64,000 nt of DNA from Clostridiales bacterium (GTDB taxonomy: Bacteria > Bacillota > Clostridia > Lachnospirales > Lachnospiraceae), in assembly GCA_012522735.1 (NCBI GenBank), contig JAAYJU010000092.1, forward strand, positions 1 to 64,000. The letters run 5' to 3'. Below, piece by piece: positions 35,869 through 43,316 of this stretch. The notes under the pieces are model-generated. The model had not been told where the DNA came from, did no database searches, and worked only from the letters and a program-made list of their open reading frames with translations. Position numbers and translations under genes: made by a program. The first letter of the stretch is position 1. The number at the start of each line of letters is the position of its first letter.

Positions 35869-36984
35869 CTAGCGATTACGTTTTTCTGCTATCTTTAAAG
35901 GCTTAGGTTTAGGTAATGTTTTCACATATAATTCTAGAAGGGCCTTGATGGTTTTATTAACAAAGCGTCTGGTTTCTTTATCAATGCCTCTAATATTTTT
36001 GATTGCCAAAGCTGCTTTCTTTTGCCAATCCTCTGTAAAATCACTGTAATTCACTAATCCCACGGATTCTATTACGCTATAAAGCGTTGTTACAAATAGC
36101 TCTCTTTTTTCTTCATCTATAGATGAAATCCACTGATTAATAACTCTATTAAAATGCTCTGCACCCTCTGTAATACCTTGGGCATATATAAAGCCATCTT
36201 TTTTGACAGACCAAGAAAAGGGATCATGTTGCATAAACCAAAACTGCTTACTTTCTACTACAAGATAATCCTCCTGATGCTGCAGAAGCATTCCGACTAA
36301 AGAGGACTGAGGTAAGGTTTTGTGTATTCTATCTTTTATTCTTTTATATTTTTCACTTGAAAATACTTCATCTTTAAAGCCTGGACCGTCATGAGTGTAT
36401 ACACCTACAATACGGTCTTGTATAGAACTATGGCACTCCATGGAAGAGTAAACGGCTATATTTCCTCCCTTAGAATGACCTCCCACCATAAGCCTATGGG
36501 AAAGCCGCTTGGCTACAGCATTTAAGTACGATACTCCCTCCTGCTGTGCAGGTATGGGAGAAATAAATGCCATATTAAAGTCCTCTTTCCAACCAACAAA
36601 GGTTGTATCCGTACCTCGATAGGCAACATAAGCAGTTTCATCATCCAGCAGGTAGGTGACAGCCGCAAATTGCTTCTGCTCCACTATACTAAGGCTATCA
36701 ACGAAAAAACACATACGAATATTTCGAAACCTTGGGCTCATTCCTAGAGCGAGTAAAAGCTTTTGATTCTTTTTAGGATATCGAACATTATGTAGCATTT
36801 TCTTAAAATGCTCTGCCATCAGCAAATCTGCAATTCTCACGTGCGATTGTTCAGCATCAATCCCAGGTACGACATCATTAAAATTTATATAGGCAAATTG
36901 AGATAACACCAAGCTGTCTACCAGATTGAATTTAGTAGTATCAAAGTCATCCATTTGTGACTTAACATAATCTATTATATTCAT
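35869..36984 (-). CDS. Mbeg1-like (DUF2974) alpha/beta-hydrolase
   Basis: A 371-residue cytosolic protein of the DUF2974 family. The nucleophile elbow is GGHSKGGNIAVYS (Ser about residue 177), with YVAYRGTDTTFVGWKED as the preceding conserved block and a likely Asp and His later. Family members look like lipases or esterases without known substrate. The C-terminus is basic and Pro/Lys-rich (KTLPKPKPLKIAEKRNR). Two hairpin repeats lie just upstream of its start. It seems to interrupt an older duplicated DUF3267 region. Confidence 0.82.
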   Translation of the reverse strand: MNIIDYVKSQMDDFDTTKFNLVDSLVLSQFAYINFNDVVPGIDAEQSHVRIADLLMAEHFKKMLHNVRYPKKNQKLLLALGMSPRFRNIRMCFFVDSLSIVEQKQFAAVTYLLDDETAYVAYRGTDTTFVGWKEDFNMAFISPIPAQQEGVSYLNAVAKRLSHRLMVGGHSKGGNIAVYSSMECHSSIQDRIVGVYTHDGPGFKDEVFSSEKYKRIKDRIHKTLPQSSLVGMLLQHQEDYLVVESKQFWFMQHDPFSWSVKKDGFIYAQGITEGAEHFNRVINQWISSIDEEKRELFVTTLYSVIESVGLVNYSDFTEDWQKKAALAIKNIRGIDKETRRFVNKTIKALLELYVKTLPKPKPLKIAEKRNR

Positions 36985-37028
36985 GCTAAACCTCCTGAAT
37001 AAAGTAAATTCTTTTCAAAGCTTTCAAC

Positions 37029-37092
37029 GGAGGTTTTAACCTCCTCGTATAGACTATATATTTTCATTGCTTATAACGGAGGTCTTAACATC
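37029..37092. repeat. Two GGAGG/CCTCC hairpin repeats
   Basis: GGAGGTT-TT-AACCTCC at 37029-37044 is a perfect hairpin, and a weaker copy, GGAGGTCTTAACATCC, starts near 37077. A third copy in reverse orientation (GGAGGTAAAACCTCC) forms the end of the histidine kinase gene at 34313-34327. Flanking bases AACG or CGTT are shared, so these look like dispersed copies of one short element. Confidence 0.55.
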
Positions 37093-37177
37093 CTCTTAAA
37101 AATAAACTCATATGCTATTTACAACTTAGGTTTTATTCTCTTTAAAGGTAGATTAGTTAAAAAATATTCATATCATT

Positions 37178-37256
37178 ACCTTACATTTTTATTTTGCAAA
37201 ATTCAAGTACAAGTAGAAAATATGTTGGGTTCTTACATATATATGGTATAATCTGT
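37178..37256 (+). promoter_or_regulatory. Promoter region duplicated at 43194-43275
   Basis: TTGGGT (37225-37230) and TATAAT (37247-37252) with a 16-bp spacer precede the P-loop gene. The region from CCTTACATTTTTAT to TATATATGGTATAAT matches 43194-43275 over about 80 bases with few changes. This gap (36985-37311) otherwise holds only the hairpin repeats. Confidence 0.65.
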
Positions 37257-37311
37257 ATAAAGTAGTGTTCATATGGTATTCAAAACGGGAACACGTATAG
37301 GAGGCTGTATA

Positions 37312-37788
37312 ATGTCTGGTATTTTTACACTAAAAGAAACCATTAACACCTTAGAGGCTATATTCGAAAGACATAAAGATGAAAGAATATATGTACTTGG
37401 GACTACGTGTTGTGGAAAGTCAACACTTATTTCACAGATACAAAATTGCATTGATATGGATTCAATTGCTTTCATAGATATAACAGCTGAAGAATCGGCA
37501 ATCATTAACCGAACACCATGGACCAAAGAAGTTGGAGATATGGTAGATAAGATAGTATATAGGAATGTAAAAATCCAGCCTGGCTTTCCCGTATTCGGAA
37601 CTGTTATCGTAGATTGCGAAGTTGTCGTATATCTAGACATTAGCGATGACCTACTTGCTAAACACTGCGAAAAGCGTGGTGCAAGTTTTAATGATGCTAA
37701 GCAAATGAAGGAAGCAATAGAGGATGATTGGAACAATCATAAAGCGCAAAATGATAAAATGTGTTATTACGTTATGATATTGGAATAG
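37312..37788 (+). CDS. P-loop nucleotide-binding protein, possible small-molecule kinase
   Basis: A 158-residue protein with Walker A GTTCCGKST (about residues 33-41) and a short kinase-like fold (IVDCEVVVYLDIS resembling a Walker B strand). It may belong to the shikimate/adenylate-kinase-like group, but no lid motif is certain. The ATG at 37312 has AGGAGG eight bases upstream and is preferred over 37273. It is monocistronic behind the duplicated promoter. No neighbouring gene suggests a substrate. Confidence 0.65.
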   Translation: MSGIFTLKETINTLEAIFERHKDERIYVLGTTCCGKSTLISQIQNCIDMDSIAFIDITAEESAIINRTPWTKEVGDMVDKIVYRNVKIQPGFPVFGTVIVDCEVVVYLDISDDLLAKHCEKRGASFNDAKQMKEAIEDDWNNHKAQNDKMCYYVMILE

Positions 37789-37872
37789 TATTTATAACAG
37801 ATAAATGTGTTTAAGGGATTATCCTCATAGATAATTCCTTAATATATATTGCAATTCTTAGAATATAAAAAC

Positions 37873-38802
37873 TTATCCTAAATACACATTATCATTATGC
37901 CATACTAAATAATCTGGATCTGGTAACTGCTCTGTTCTATCAGGCAATATAATAAGTCTACTCCCATGATGTGAATAGTACTCTTTTCCATTTCCAAAAT
38001 CCTCTTTGATGCGTCGACTCACTTCAATATTATATTTCTTATCAATTGTCATATATCCTCGATCAAATAATGTATGTATGTCTCTCCTAAGAAGAATACC
38101 ATTATTAATCTCATGAGGGCCATCAAGACTATATGGCTTAATATGTGCAGCCTCTAATACCGGTAAGGTTTTCTCACCAGTCACTGCACACCTTCTATGA
38201 TAAGCCTCGGTAATTAGAACCTTGAATGATCCTTGGCCTAATCTTGGCTTTATTATTTGCTCATTCCCATATCTACTATAATCGGAATTTTCTTTAATAA
38301 TATTATCACTATAATTTTGAGTATATATTTTATCTTGTACTTGATTAAATAATAACCTTCCGTAATATTCAGAGGTATCATATGTCTTACCTTGTACTAT
38401 ACTACTACTCCAATTATCCGGAACAGGAATCCAATCTTCTTCATCTAGATAAAAAGGCATGGACAATATGATACACCCTATCTGTGGATCTGGGTCGGAA
38501 ATTCGATTTGTCTTTTTGTATTTATAGATTCGGCTGTTTAGTTCCAAATGATTATATGCACCATTAGCCATACCAAAAGCTTCCCAGGCCAATGAAGATG
38601 GTAATAGTATATATTTCAGGAATAATCCACCACCTACAATATAATTTCTTGGACTATGTAATTTGAATAAGAATAATTCCCCTTCATTTAATGCTTTAAA
38701 ATTCGTTTTTCCTCCCGGCTTCCAGAAATTAATCTCATCACAGTTAGCTTGCCTTAATGTCATATACCAGTCATAATCAGTAATACCAACATACATTCTC
38801 AT
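37873..38802 (-). CDS. HNH endonuclease with N-terminal recognition-like domain
   Basis: A 309-residue protein. The C-terminal HNH block is visible as RRCAVTGEK (CxxC-like part missing one Cys), LEAAHIKPYSLDGPHEINNGILL and HTLFDRGYMTID. The N-terminal half (MRMYVGITDYDW, DEINFWKPGG, FLFKLHSPRNYIVGGG) resembles the PUA/EVE-like module of modification-dependent or orphan nucleases. It overlaps by 4 bases the end of a residual ORF that continues the NERD gene frame. With the NERD nuclease upstream it could form a small restriction or defence pair; this is context inference. Confidence 0.75.
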   Translation of the reverse strand: MRMYVGITDYDWYMTLRQANCDEINFWKPGGKTNFKALNEGELFLFKLHSPRNYIVGGGLFLKYILLPSSLAWEAFGMANGAYNHLELNSRIYKYKKTNRISDPDPQIGCIILSMPFYLDEEDWIPVPDNWSSSIVQGKTYDTSEYYGRLLFNQVQDKIYTQNYSDNIIKENSDYSRYGNEQIIKPRLGQGSFKVLITEAYHRRCAVTGEKTLPVLEAAHIKPYSLDGPHEINNGILLRRDIHTLFDRGYMTIDKKYNIEVSRRIKEDFGNGKEYYSHHGSRLIILPDRTEQLPDPDYLVWHNDNVYLG

Positions 38803-38966
38803 ATTCTATCACCGGCTTTCAAAAACATTAATTTTATATAGCTTTCTATATTAGTTTTATGAGATATAAGGAAATTATATATTGCTTTATTTACATCTTT
38901 AATAGAATTAGTTAAACGAAATTCAACTCTATCAGAATCAAAATTAGCTATACAGTTAATAATAAC
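38799..38966 (-). pseudogene. 55-codon open frame between NERD and HNH genes, in frame with NERD
   Basis: Directly after the TAA of the NERD gene (38967-38969) the same frame stays open for 55 codons and stops with a TGA that overlaps the HNH ATG (ATGA). It reads VIINCIANFDSDRVEF and later SHKTNIESYIKLMFLKAGDRI split at 20. The composition is protein-like. It has no ATG until near its end. Either it is a lost gene, a C-terminal extension reached by readthrough, or the NERD gene has gained a premature stop. Confidence 0.45.
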
Positions 38967-39695
38967 TTATTTGTTATTCGTATACCTGCATTTGGGGTAA
39001 TTACTACATCCTGTAAAGACTCCATATCTTCCACGCCTTTGCACAAGTCTTCCTCCACACTTTGGGCAAACTCCCTGCGCAATTTTAAGATTATTATCTC
39101 TAACTTTAGTTCTTATTTGATTCACATGCTCTTTTTTTGCATCTTTATTTGTAACATTCGCCAAACGAATTTTTGTGACTATACCATCTAATTCATGCTC
39201 AGTAAATTTAATATCTGAGTAACTCTTAATTGTCCTACCTAATTGACCTGTGTATACAACAGGCTTACTTGTCTTTACCTTTATATCACTGTTTATTGAA
39301 AAAACTACTATCGGTATAAATTTATCTTCTGGAATATCTAGAGTTGCTACTAATGCTTTTACATGCGCATAATTCTGCTTTAATGGATTTCTGAATCTAT
39401 ATTTCTTACCATACATATTCTTAGTCCATTGATCTGCATATTCATTTCCTGTAATCCAACCCTTATAGTTCTTTGTTTCAATAACAAATATCCCATATAC
39501 AGAAACAACGATATGATCAATTTGAGTTGTCCCATATTCCGTTCTAAGCATAATGTTGTTTAATATTTTATATTGATCAATGGGAAGTCCCGAAAGCATG
39601 GTCGCAACTACTCTCTCTCCAAAATAACCCTTTATCTGAGGCAAAAAGATTACATACAAAATACTAATTATAAATAATATAATTAAAAATTCCAT
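38967..39695 (-). CDS. NERD-domain nuclease with C-terminal zinc ribbon
   Basis: A 242-residue protein with an N-terminal membrane helix (about 2-15), a NERD nuclease-like domain ([33 protein letters not shown] with the D-ExK active-site pattern, about 30-130), and a topoisomerase-type zinc finger [13 protein letters not shown]...GCSNYPKC at the end. Such proteins are linked to DNA processing and phage defence. The stop is followed by an in-frame open stretch (38799-38966). Confidence 0.85.
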   Translation of the reverse strand: MEFLIILFIISILYVIFLPQIKGYFGERVVATMLSGLPIDQYKILNNIMLRTEYGTTQIDHIVVSVYGIFVIETKNYKGWITGNEYADQWTKNMYGKKYRFRNPLKQNYAHVKALVATLDIPEDKFIPIVVFSINSDIKVKTSKPVVYTGQLGRTIKSYSDIKFTEHELDGIVTKIRLANVTNKDAKKEHVNQIRTKVRDNNLKIAQGVCPKCGGRLVQRRGRYGVFTGCSNYPKCRYTNNK

Positions 39696-39859
39696 GCTTT
39701 CTTCCCCTTATTCATTCAACTTGCCACCCAAATATATTATTTAATACCACGCTCGTTAAATGTCACTTTTTATAAAAAATTGTATAATATAATTATATTT
39801 ACTATTATAAGGGATTTCTCAAGTAAACACAATTGGAAATAGCCATTGCAATACCATAT

Positions 39860-39991
39860 TTATAGCCTATCAAAAATCCCCACAACCTCTTCCACGAATT
39901 CACACCTATTCTGCTCATTGCTCAGGCGCATCCTCAAAACACCTTCTGTTATATAGCCCCTAGCAAGGGCTGTCATTAAATTGGCAGTCAT
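39860..39991 (-). CDS. Small ORF translationally coupled to the EAL gene
   Basis: A 43-codon ORF begins at an ATG that shares the A of the EAL protein's stop (TAATG arrangement). It encodes MTANLMTALARGYITEGVLR followed by a charged segment with NRCEFVEEVVGIFDRL, soluble and helical in character. The overlap suggests coupled translation with the upstream EAL gene. I do not recognise it; it may be a small partner or a fragment of a third domain. Confidence 0.45.
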   Translation of the reverse strand: MTANLMTALARGYITEGVLRMRLSNEQNRCEFVEEVVGIFDRL

Positions 39992-42081
39992 TATATATGA
40001 TTTTTTTCTTTTAGTATTGCAATTGCCGCATCTTCATCTAGTGGCTTACTAATCAGATATCCTTGGATTTTGTCGCATTTATATTTTTCCAAATACAATC
40101 TCTGCTCTTCATATTCTACTCCTTCAGCCACCACACAATGACCTAGCTTGTGTGCCATTGAAATAATAACGCCAGTGATAGCCTCCTCCTCCTTAAGTAA
40201 AAGGAGCTTGTCAATAAAGTATTTATCAATTTTAAGGCAGCTTATATTTAACTCCCTCTCTCTCGCTAAGGAGGAATACCCTGTCCCAAAATCATCGATA
40301 GCTATACGTATGCCGTAGCTCTTAAGCTCTCCTAAAATACGGTTTATTTCCTGGTAGTTATCAACAAATAAGGACTCTGTGATCTCAAGCCCAACATTTT
40401 CAGGATTCACATTCATATCTGCGATAATATCAAATAAGTCCCTGTTGAATTCTTCTCTTAGCAGTTGTATCGATGATACATTAATAGACATGTTAATCCC
40501 TCTATAGCCGCAATTTCTTAGCCTATTCAAAAAACCAAATGCTTTAATAATAATTTTTTGACCAATTGGAATTATAAGCTTCGTTTTTTCTGCTAATGGT
40601 ATGAATTCCAAGGGTGATACAAAGCCTAGCTTGTCACTTTTTAGTCTAGCTAAGGCCTCAAATCCACATATCTGATTTGATTTCAGATCCAAAATTGGCT
40701 GATATTGCAGATATAGTCCTCCATCGCTTTCGTCCGATTCGACTAGCATAAGCTCCTTTATAATATCCTCTTCACGCATAATTTCTGCTTCCATATCCTT
40801 ATCAAAAAAACAAAACCCTAAGCTATTATTAATATGATAAATCGCCTTTTCGGATGCGTTCAGAAGATTTTTTAATATTTGCCCTACATCATGCTTATTA
40901 TCCGCATCTATTTCAACAATACCTATACCACTACCTAATCCCTCTGCCGCAAATATAGTTCCTAACGTCTTATCAATCTCTTCACAAAATACAATCAACT
41001 CATCTTTATCTCTATAATCTTTTATATAGAATACGAATCGATTTTCATATGTATTAAATAATTTGCGTTTGTCGGTACAGAGCAAGCTAAGTGCTTTTGC
41101 GACTTTTTTAATCACTTCCTGGCTATAATGAAATCCATATGTCAAGCTCAATCTTTGGACAGCGCTTAAGTTAATACCTATAAGTGCTCTCTTATTCGTA
41201 GTTATCAATTCTGCATCATTAGCCAATAAGTTTTCTAAATATCTACGGTTATAAAGGCCTGTCCATTGGTCATGTTCATTGTTGTATCTAAGGTTGTTTT
41301 CAATCTCTTTCCTATCAGAAATATCAAGTATAATACCCTCAAGTGCTTCTACATCCCCTAGTTCGCTATAGATTCCTTGTCCCATCTCCAGAACCCATTT
41401 TCGCTCTCCATTAGCTGTTACAATCTCATATTCATATCTAAAAGGCAGTCTCTCACCAAGTATACGCTCCCATTCATTCCGAAGTGTTTCACGATACTTG
41501 GGTAAGATTATATCATTGTACGAAAGCCTTCTGTTATATAAAAGATCATCTGAGGTATATCCGGTCAATTGATAACAGCCTGCTGAAACAAATTGCATCG
41601 TCCAGTGGCAGTCATAATTACATTTATAGGCCATACCTGGGAGATTTGATAAAAGAACTGATTTACTTCTCTCACTCTCTAGTAGCTCCCTTTCTAATCT
41701 TTTACGTTCTGTGATATCCTGTACCAAACATATTTGGTTATTCATGTGTTCATCTGATAATGTCAGTGAAGCCACAACCATATCTACCCATACGATGGAG
41801 CCATCCGGTTTTATATACCTTTTCTCCATCGAATAGCTTTTAATTTCACCAGATTGAAGCTTATTAAAATTACTGATATCTTCCTCCACATCATCCGGGT
41901 GTGTGATCTTAATCCAACCTATCTTAATAAGTTCCTCCTTAGTTCTCCCTGTAATCTGTTGAAATATCTGATTTATGCTAACAAAGTTATTGTTGACATC
42001 ATCGGCACTGCTGTATGTAATAGCTATACCTATCGGTGCCTGTTGAAAAATCGTATCATATGTTAAACCCTTTACAGTCAT
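39991..42081 (-). CDS. PAS-PAS-GGDEF(degenerate)-EAL cyclic-di-GMP phosphodiesterase
   Basis: A 696-residue cytosolic protein. Two PAS domains (about 5-130 and 145-260) end in DITERK and DISDRKE linkers. The GGDEF domain (about 275-430) is inactive: the signature loop reads TYENRFVFYI instead of GGDEF. The EAL domain (about 440-690) is intact, with GFEALARL, ITESLF, IDDFGTGYSS, KIDKYF and EGVEYEEQ. It should hydrolyse c-di-GMP, with the degenerate GGDEF as a possible GTP sensor. It is followed by a coupled small ORF. The ATG has a plausible GGAGG-like site upstream (GGAAGA). Confidence 0.88.
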   Translation of the reverse strand: MTVKGLTYDTIFQQAPIGIAITYSSADDVNNNFVSINQIFQQITGRTKEELIKIGWIKITHPDDVEEDISNFNKLQSGEIKSYSMEKRYIKPDGSIVWVDMVVASLTLSDEHMNNQICLVQDITERKRLERELLESERSKSVLLSNLPGMAYKCNYDCHWTMQFVSAGCYQLTGYTSDDLLYNRRLSYNDIILPKYRETLRNEWERILGERLPFRYEYEIVTANGERKWVLEMGQGIYSELGDVEALEGIILDISDRKEIENNLRYNNEHDQWTGLYNRRYLENLLANDAELITTNKRALIGINLSAVQRLSLTYGFHYSQEVIKKVAKALSLLCTDKRKLFNTYENRFVFYIKDYRDKDELIVFCEEIDKTLGTIFAAEGLGSGIGIVEIDADNKHDVGQILKNLLNASEKAIYHINNSLGFCFFDKDMEAEIMREEDIIKELMLVESDESDGGLYLQYQPILDLKSNQICGFEALARLKSDKLGFVSPLEFIPLAEKTKLIIPIGQKIIIKAFGFLNRLRNCGYRGINMSINVSSIQLLREEFNRDLFDIIADMNVNPENVGLEITESLFVDNYQEINRILGELKSYGIRIAIDDFGTGYSSLARERELNISCLKIDKYFIDKLLLLKEEEAITGVIISMAHKLGHCVVAEGVEYEEQRLYLEKYKCDKIQGYLISKPLDEDAAIAILKEKNHI

Positions 42082-42113
42082 AGTCTTCCTCCAATATTAA
42101 TTCATTACCCTTT

Positions 42114-42242
42114 CTAATATAGATACCAGATCTTGAGGATATTAGGATATCCACTTCCATCGAGGCGTTCATGGTGCTGTTCAACAAGATCCATATACTC
42201 CTTAGGAAGTTGATAACCTTCAAAAGCAACGGCCCCCAATTC
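42114..42242 (-). pseudogene. HD-GYP domain remnant
   Basis: A 42-codon frame without start reads ELGAVAFEGYQLPKEY and then QHHERLDGSGYP, the diagnostic HHE...DGSGYP block of HD-GYP phosphodiesterases. It is cut right after the motif by a TAG. No other HD-GYP motif is in the gap. It probably is a leftover of a former c-di-GMP enzyme next to the EAL gene. Confidence 0.6.
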
Positions 42243-42485
42243 CTAAATTATTAAGCTTTCGTCGTCATTAAAAAATAGATATCTCTATTCTATATTATTT
42301 AGTTTATTTTCGCAAACTACGAAACCATAATATGCACATATTTTTACAGGAAAATCAATACATTGCCTTGCTTATCTACAATGGGAAATAAGTGGTATTA
42401 GAATAAATGGGTGGGATCTTTCTCAGAAATAGTATTGAATAAATATATTAATTACTAAAAATAAGATACTTAAGAGAAAATTATT

Positions 42486-42554
42486 ATGTTGAGATTTTAT
42501 TATATTATGTTTCCAGCTATTATATTCAATATTTACTATCTACCATTGATGTGA
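42486..42554 (+). pseudogene. Truncated copy of the acyltransferase N-terminus
   Basis: An ATG followed by 21 codons gives the same 22 residues as the start of the acyltransferase at 34896 (MLRFYYIMFPAIIFNIYYLP and the next two residues), then TGA in place of Trp23. At DNA level only a few third-position changes are seen. Similarity ends soon after, so only the first 70 bases or so remain. It is part of the segmental duplication with 34.9-37.3 kb. Confidence 0.75.
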
Positions 42555-42601
42555 TACATATCCATATAACACACCTCTTAAATATTAGTATTTAATAACC
42601 A

Positions 42602-43168
42602 TCAATCCATATACCAATATGAATTAAACTTATGTAGATAAGTCTTAGCTCCCTTTGGCATCTGAGTTATTGCATTAAATATATTATAGTAATCTCCCAC
42701 ACCGCCACTAATTGATATGGCCCCAAACACACCTAAAAAATCAAGAGAGGGAAATATCATTGCAATTGTATATGGTATAAATCCAAATATCACATTAGGC
42801 AACAAGGACATAAAAATGAAGCGTCCTTTACTCATTGATTCAGGTCCTGTAACAAACAACATCCCTTTTCTCCAATATGTATATAGATATACCTCTTCCT
42901 TAAAGCATATACCATGTAATAGCTCATGAGGGAATAATATCAGAAGGGTTATCATAGCTCCTGCCATAAGGCTAGTAGTTGAAACCTTGGCACGCAATAA
43001 GAATAAGCCTAGAAAAATCGCTGCAATTACAAGAGCTAATAGATTAAAAAATATAGCCATTTTCTTAGGGTCATTAAATTCCTTAAATTTCACCGCTCCT
43101 GGCTTGTGTTCCTTGCATGGAAGTGATTCCATATCCCCGTTAAATTTTCCATTATAGATTAGTTTCAT
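42602..43168 (-). CDS. DUF3267 membrane zincin-like protein
   Basis: A 188-residue membrane protein with four hydrophobic segments and the HExxH-type motif FPHELLHGICF (about residues 80-90), typical of the DUF3267 family of putative zinc peptidases. It is similar in layout to the S2P-like group. The ATG at 43168 has AAGGAGG six bases upstream and is preferred to 43189. It is divergent from the BspA gene at 43317. A decayed relative exists at 35773-35820. Confidence 0.75.
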   Translation of the reverse strand: MKLIYNGKFNGDMESLPCKEHKPGAVKFKEFNDPKKMAIFFNLLALVIAAIFLGLFLLRAKVSTTSLMAGAMITLLILFPHELLHGICFKEEVYLYTYWRKGMLFVTGPESMSKGRFIFMSLLPNVIFGFIPYTIAMIFPSLDFLGVFGAISISGGVGDYYNIFNAITQMPKGAKTYLHKFNSYWYMD

Positions 43169-43193
43169 ATATGCCTCCTTATAGTTCATATCA

Positions 43194-43275
43194 ATACCTT
43201 ACATTTTTATACCAGAAATTTCAAGTGCAAACAGAAAAATATGTTTGCTTCTTCCATATATATGGTATAATTCAT
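43194..43275 (+). promoter_or_regulatory. Promoter of the BspA/GLUG gene, duplicate of 37178-37256
   Basis: TTTGCT (43244-43249) and TATAAT (43266-43271), 16 bp apart, precede the start at 43317 by about 45 bases. The block CCTTACATTTTTAT to TATATATGGTATAAT matches 37178-37256 closely. Confidence 0.65.
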
Positions 43276-43316
43276 ATTGTAATATCGCAAATCATGGACA
43301 TAAAGGGGGACTTTAT

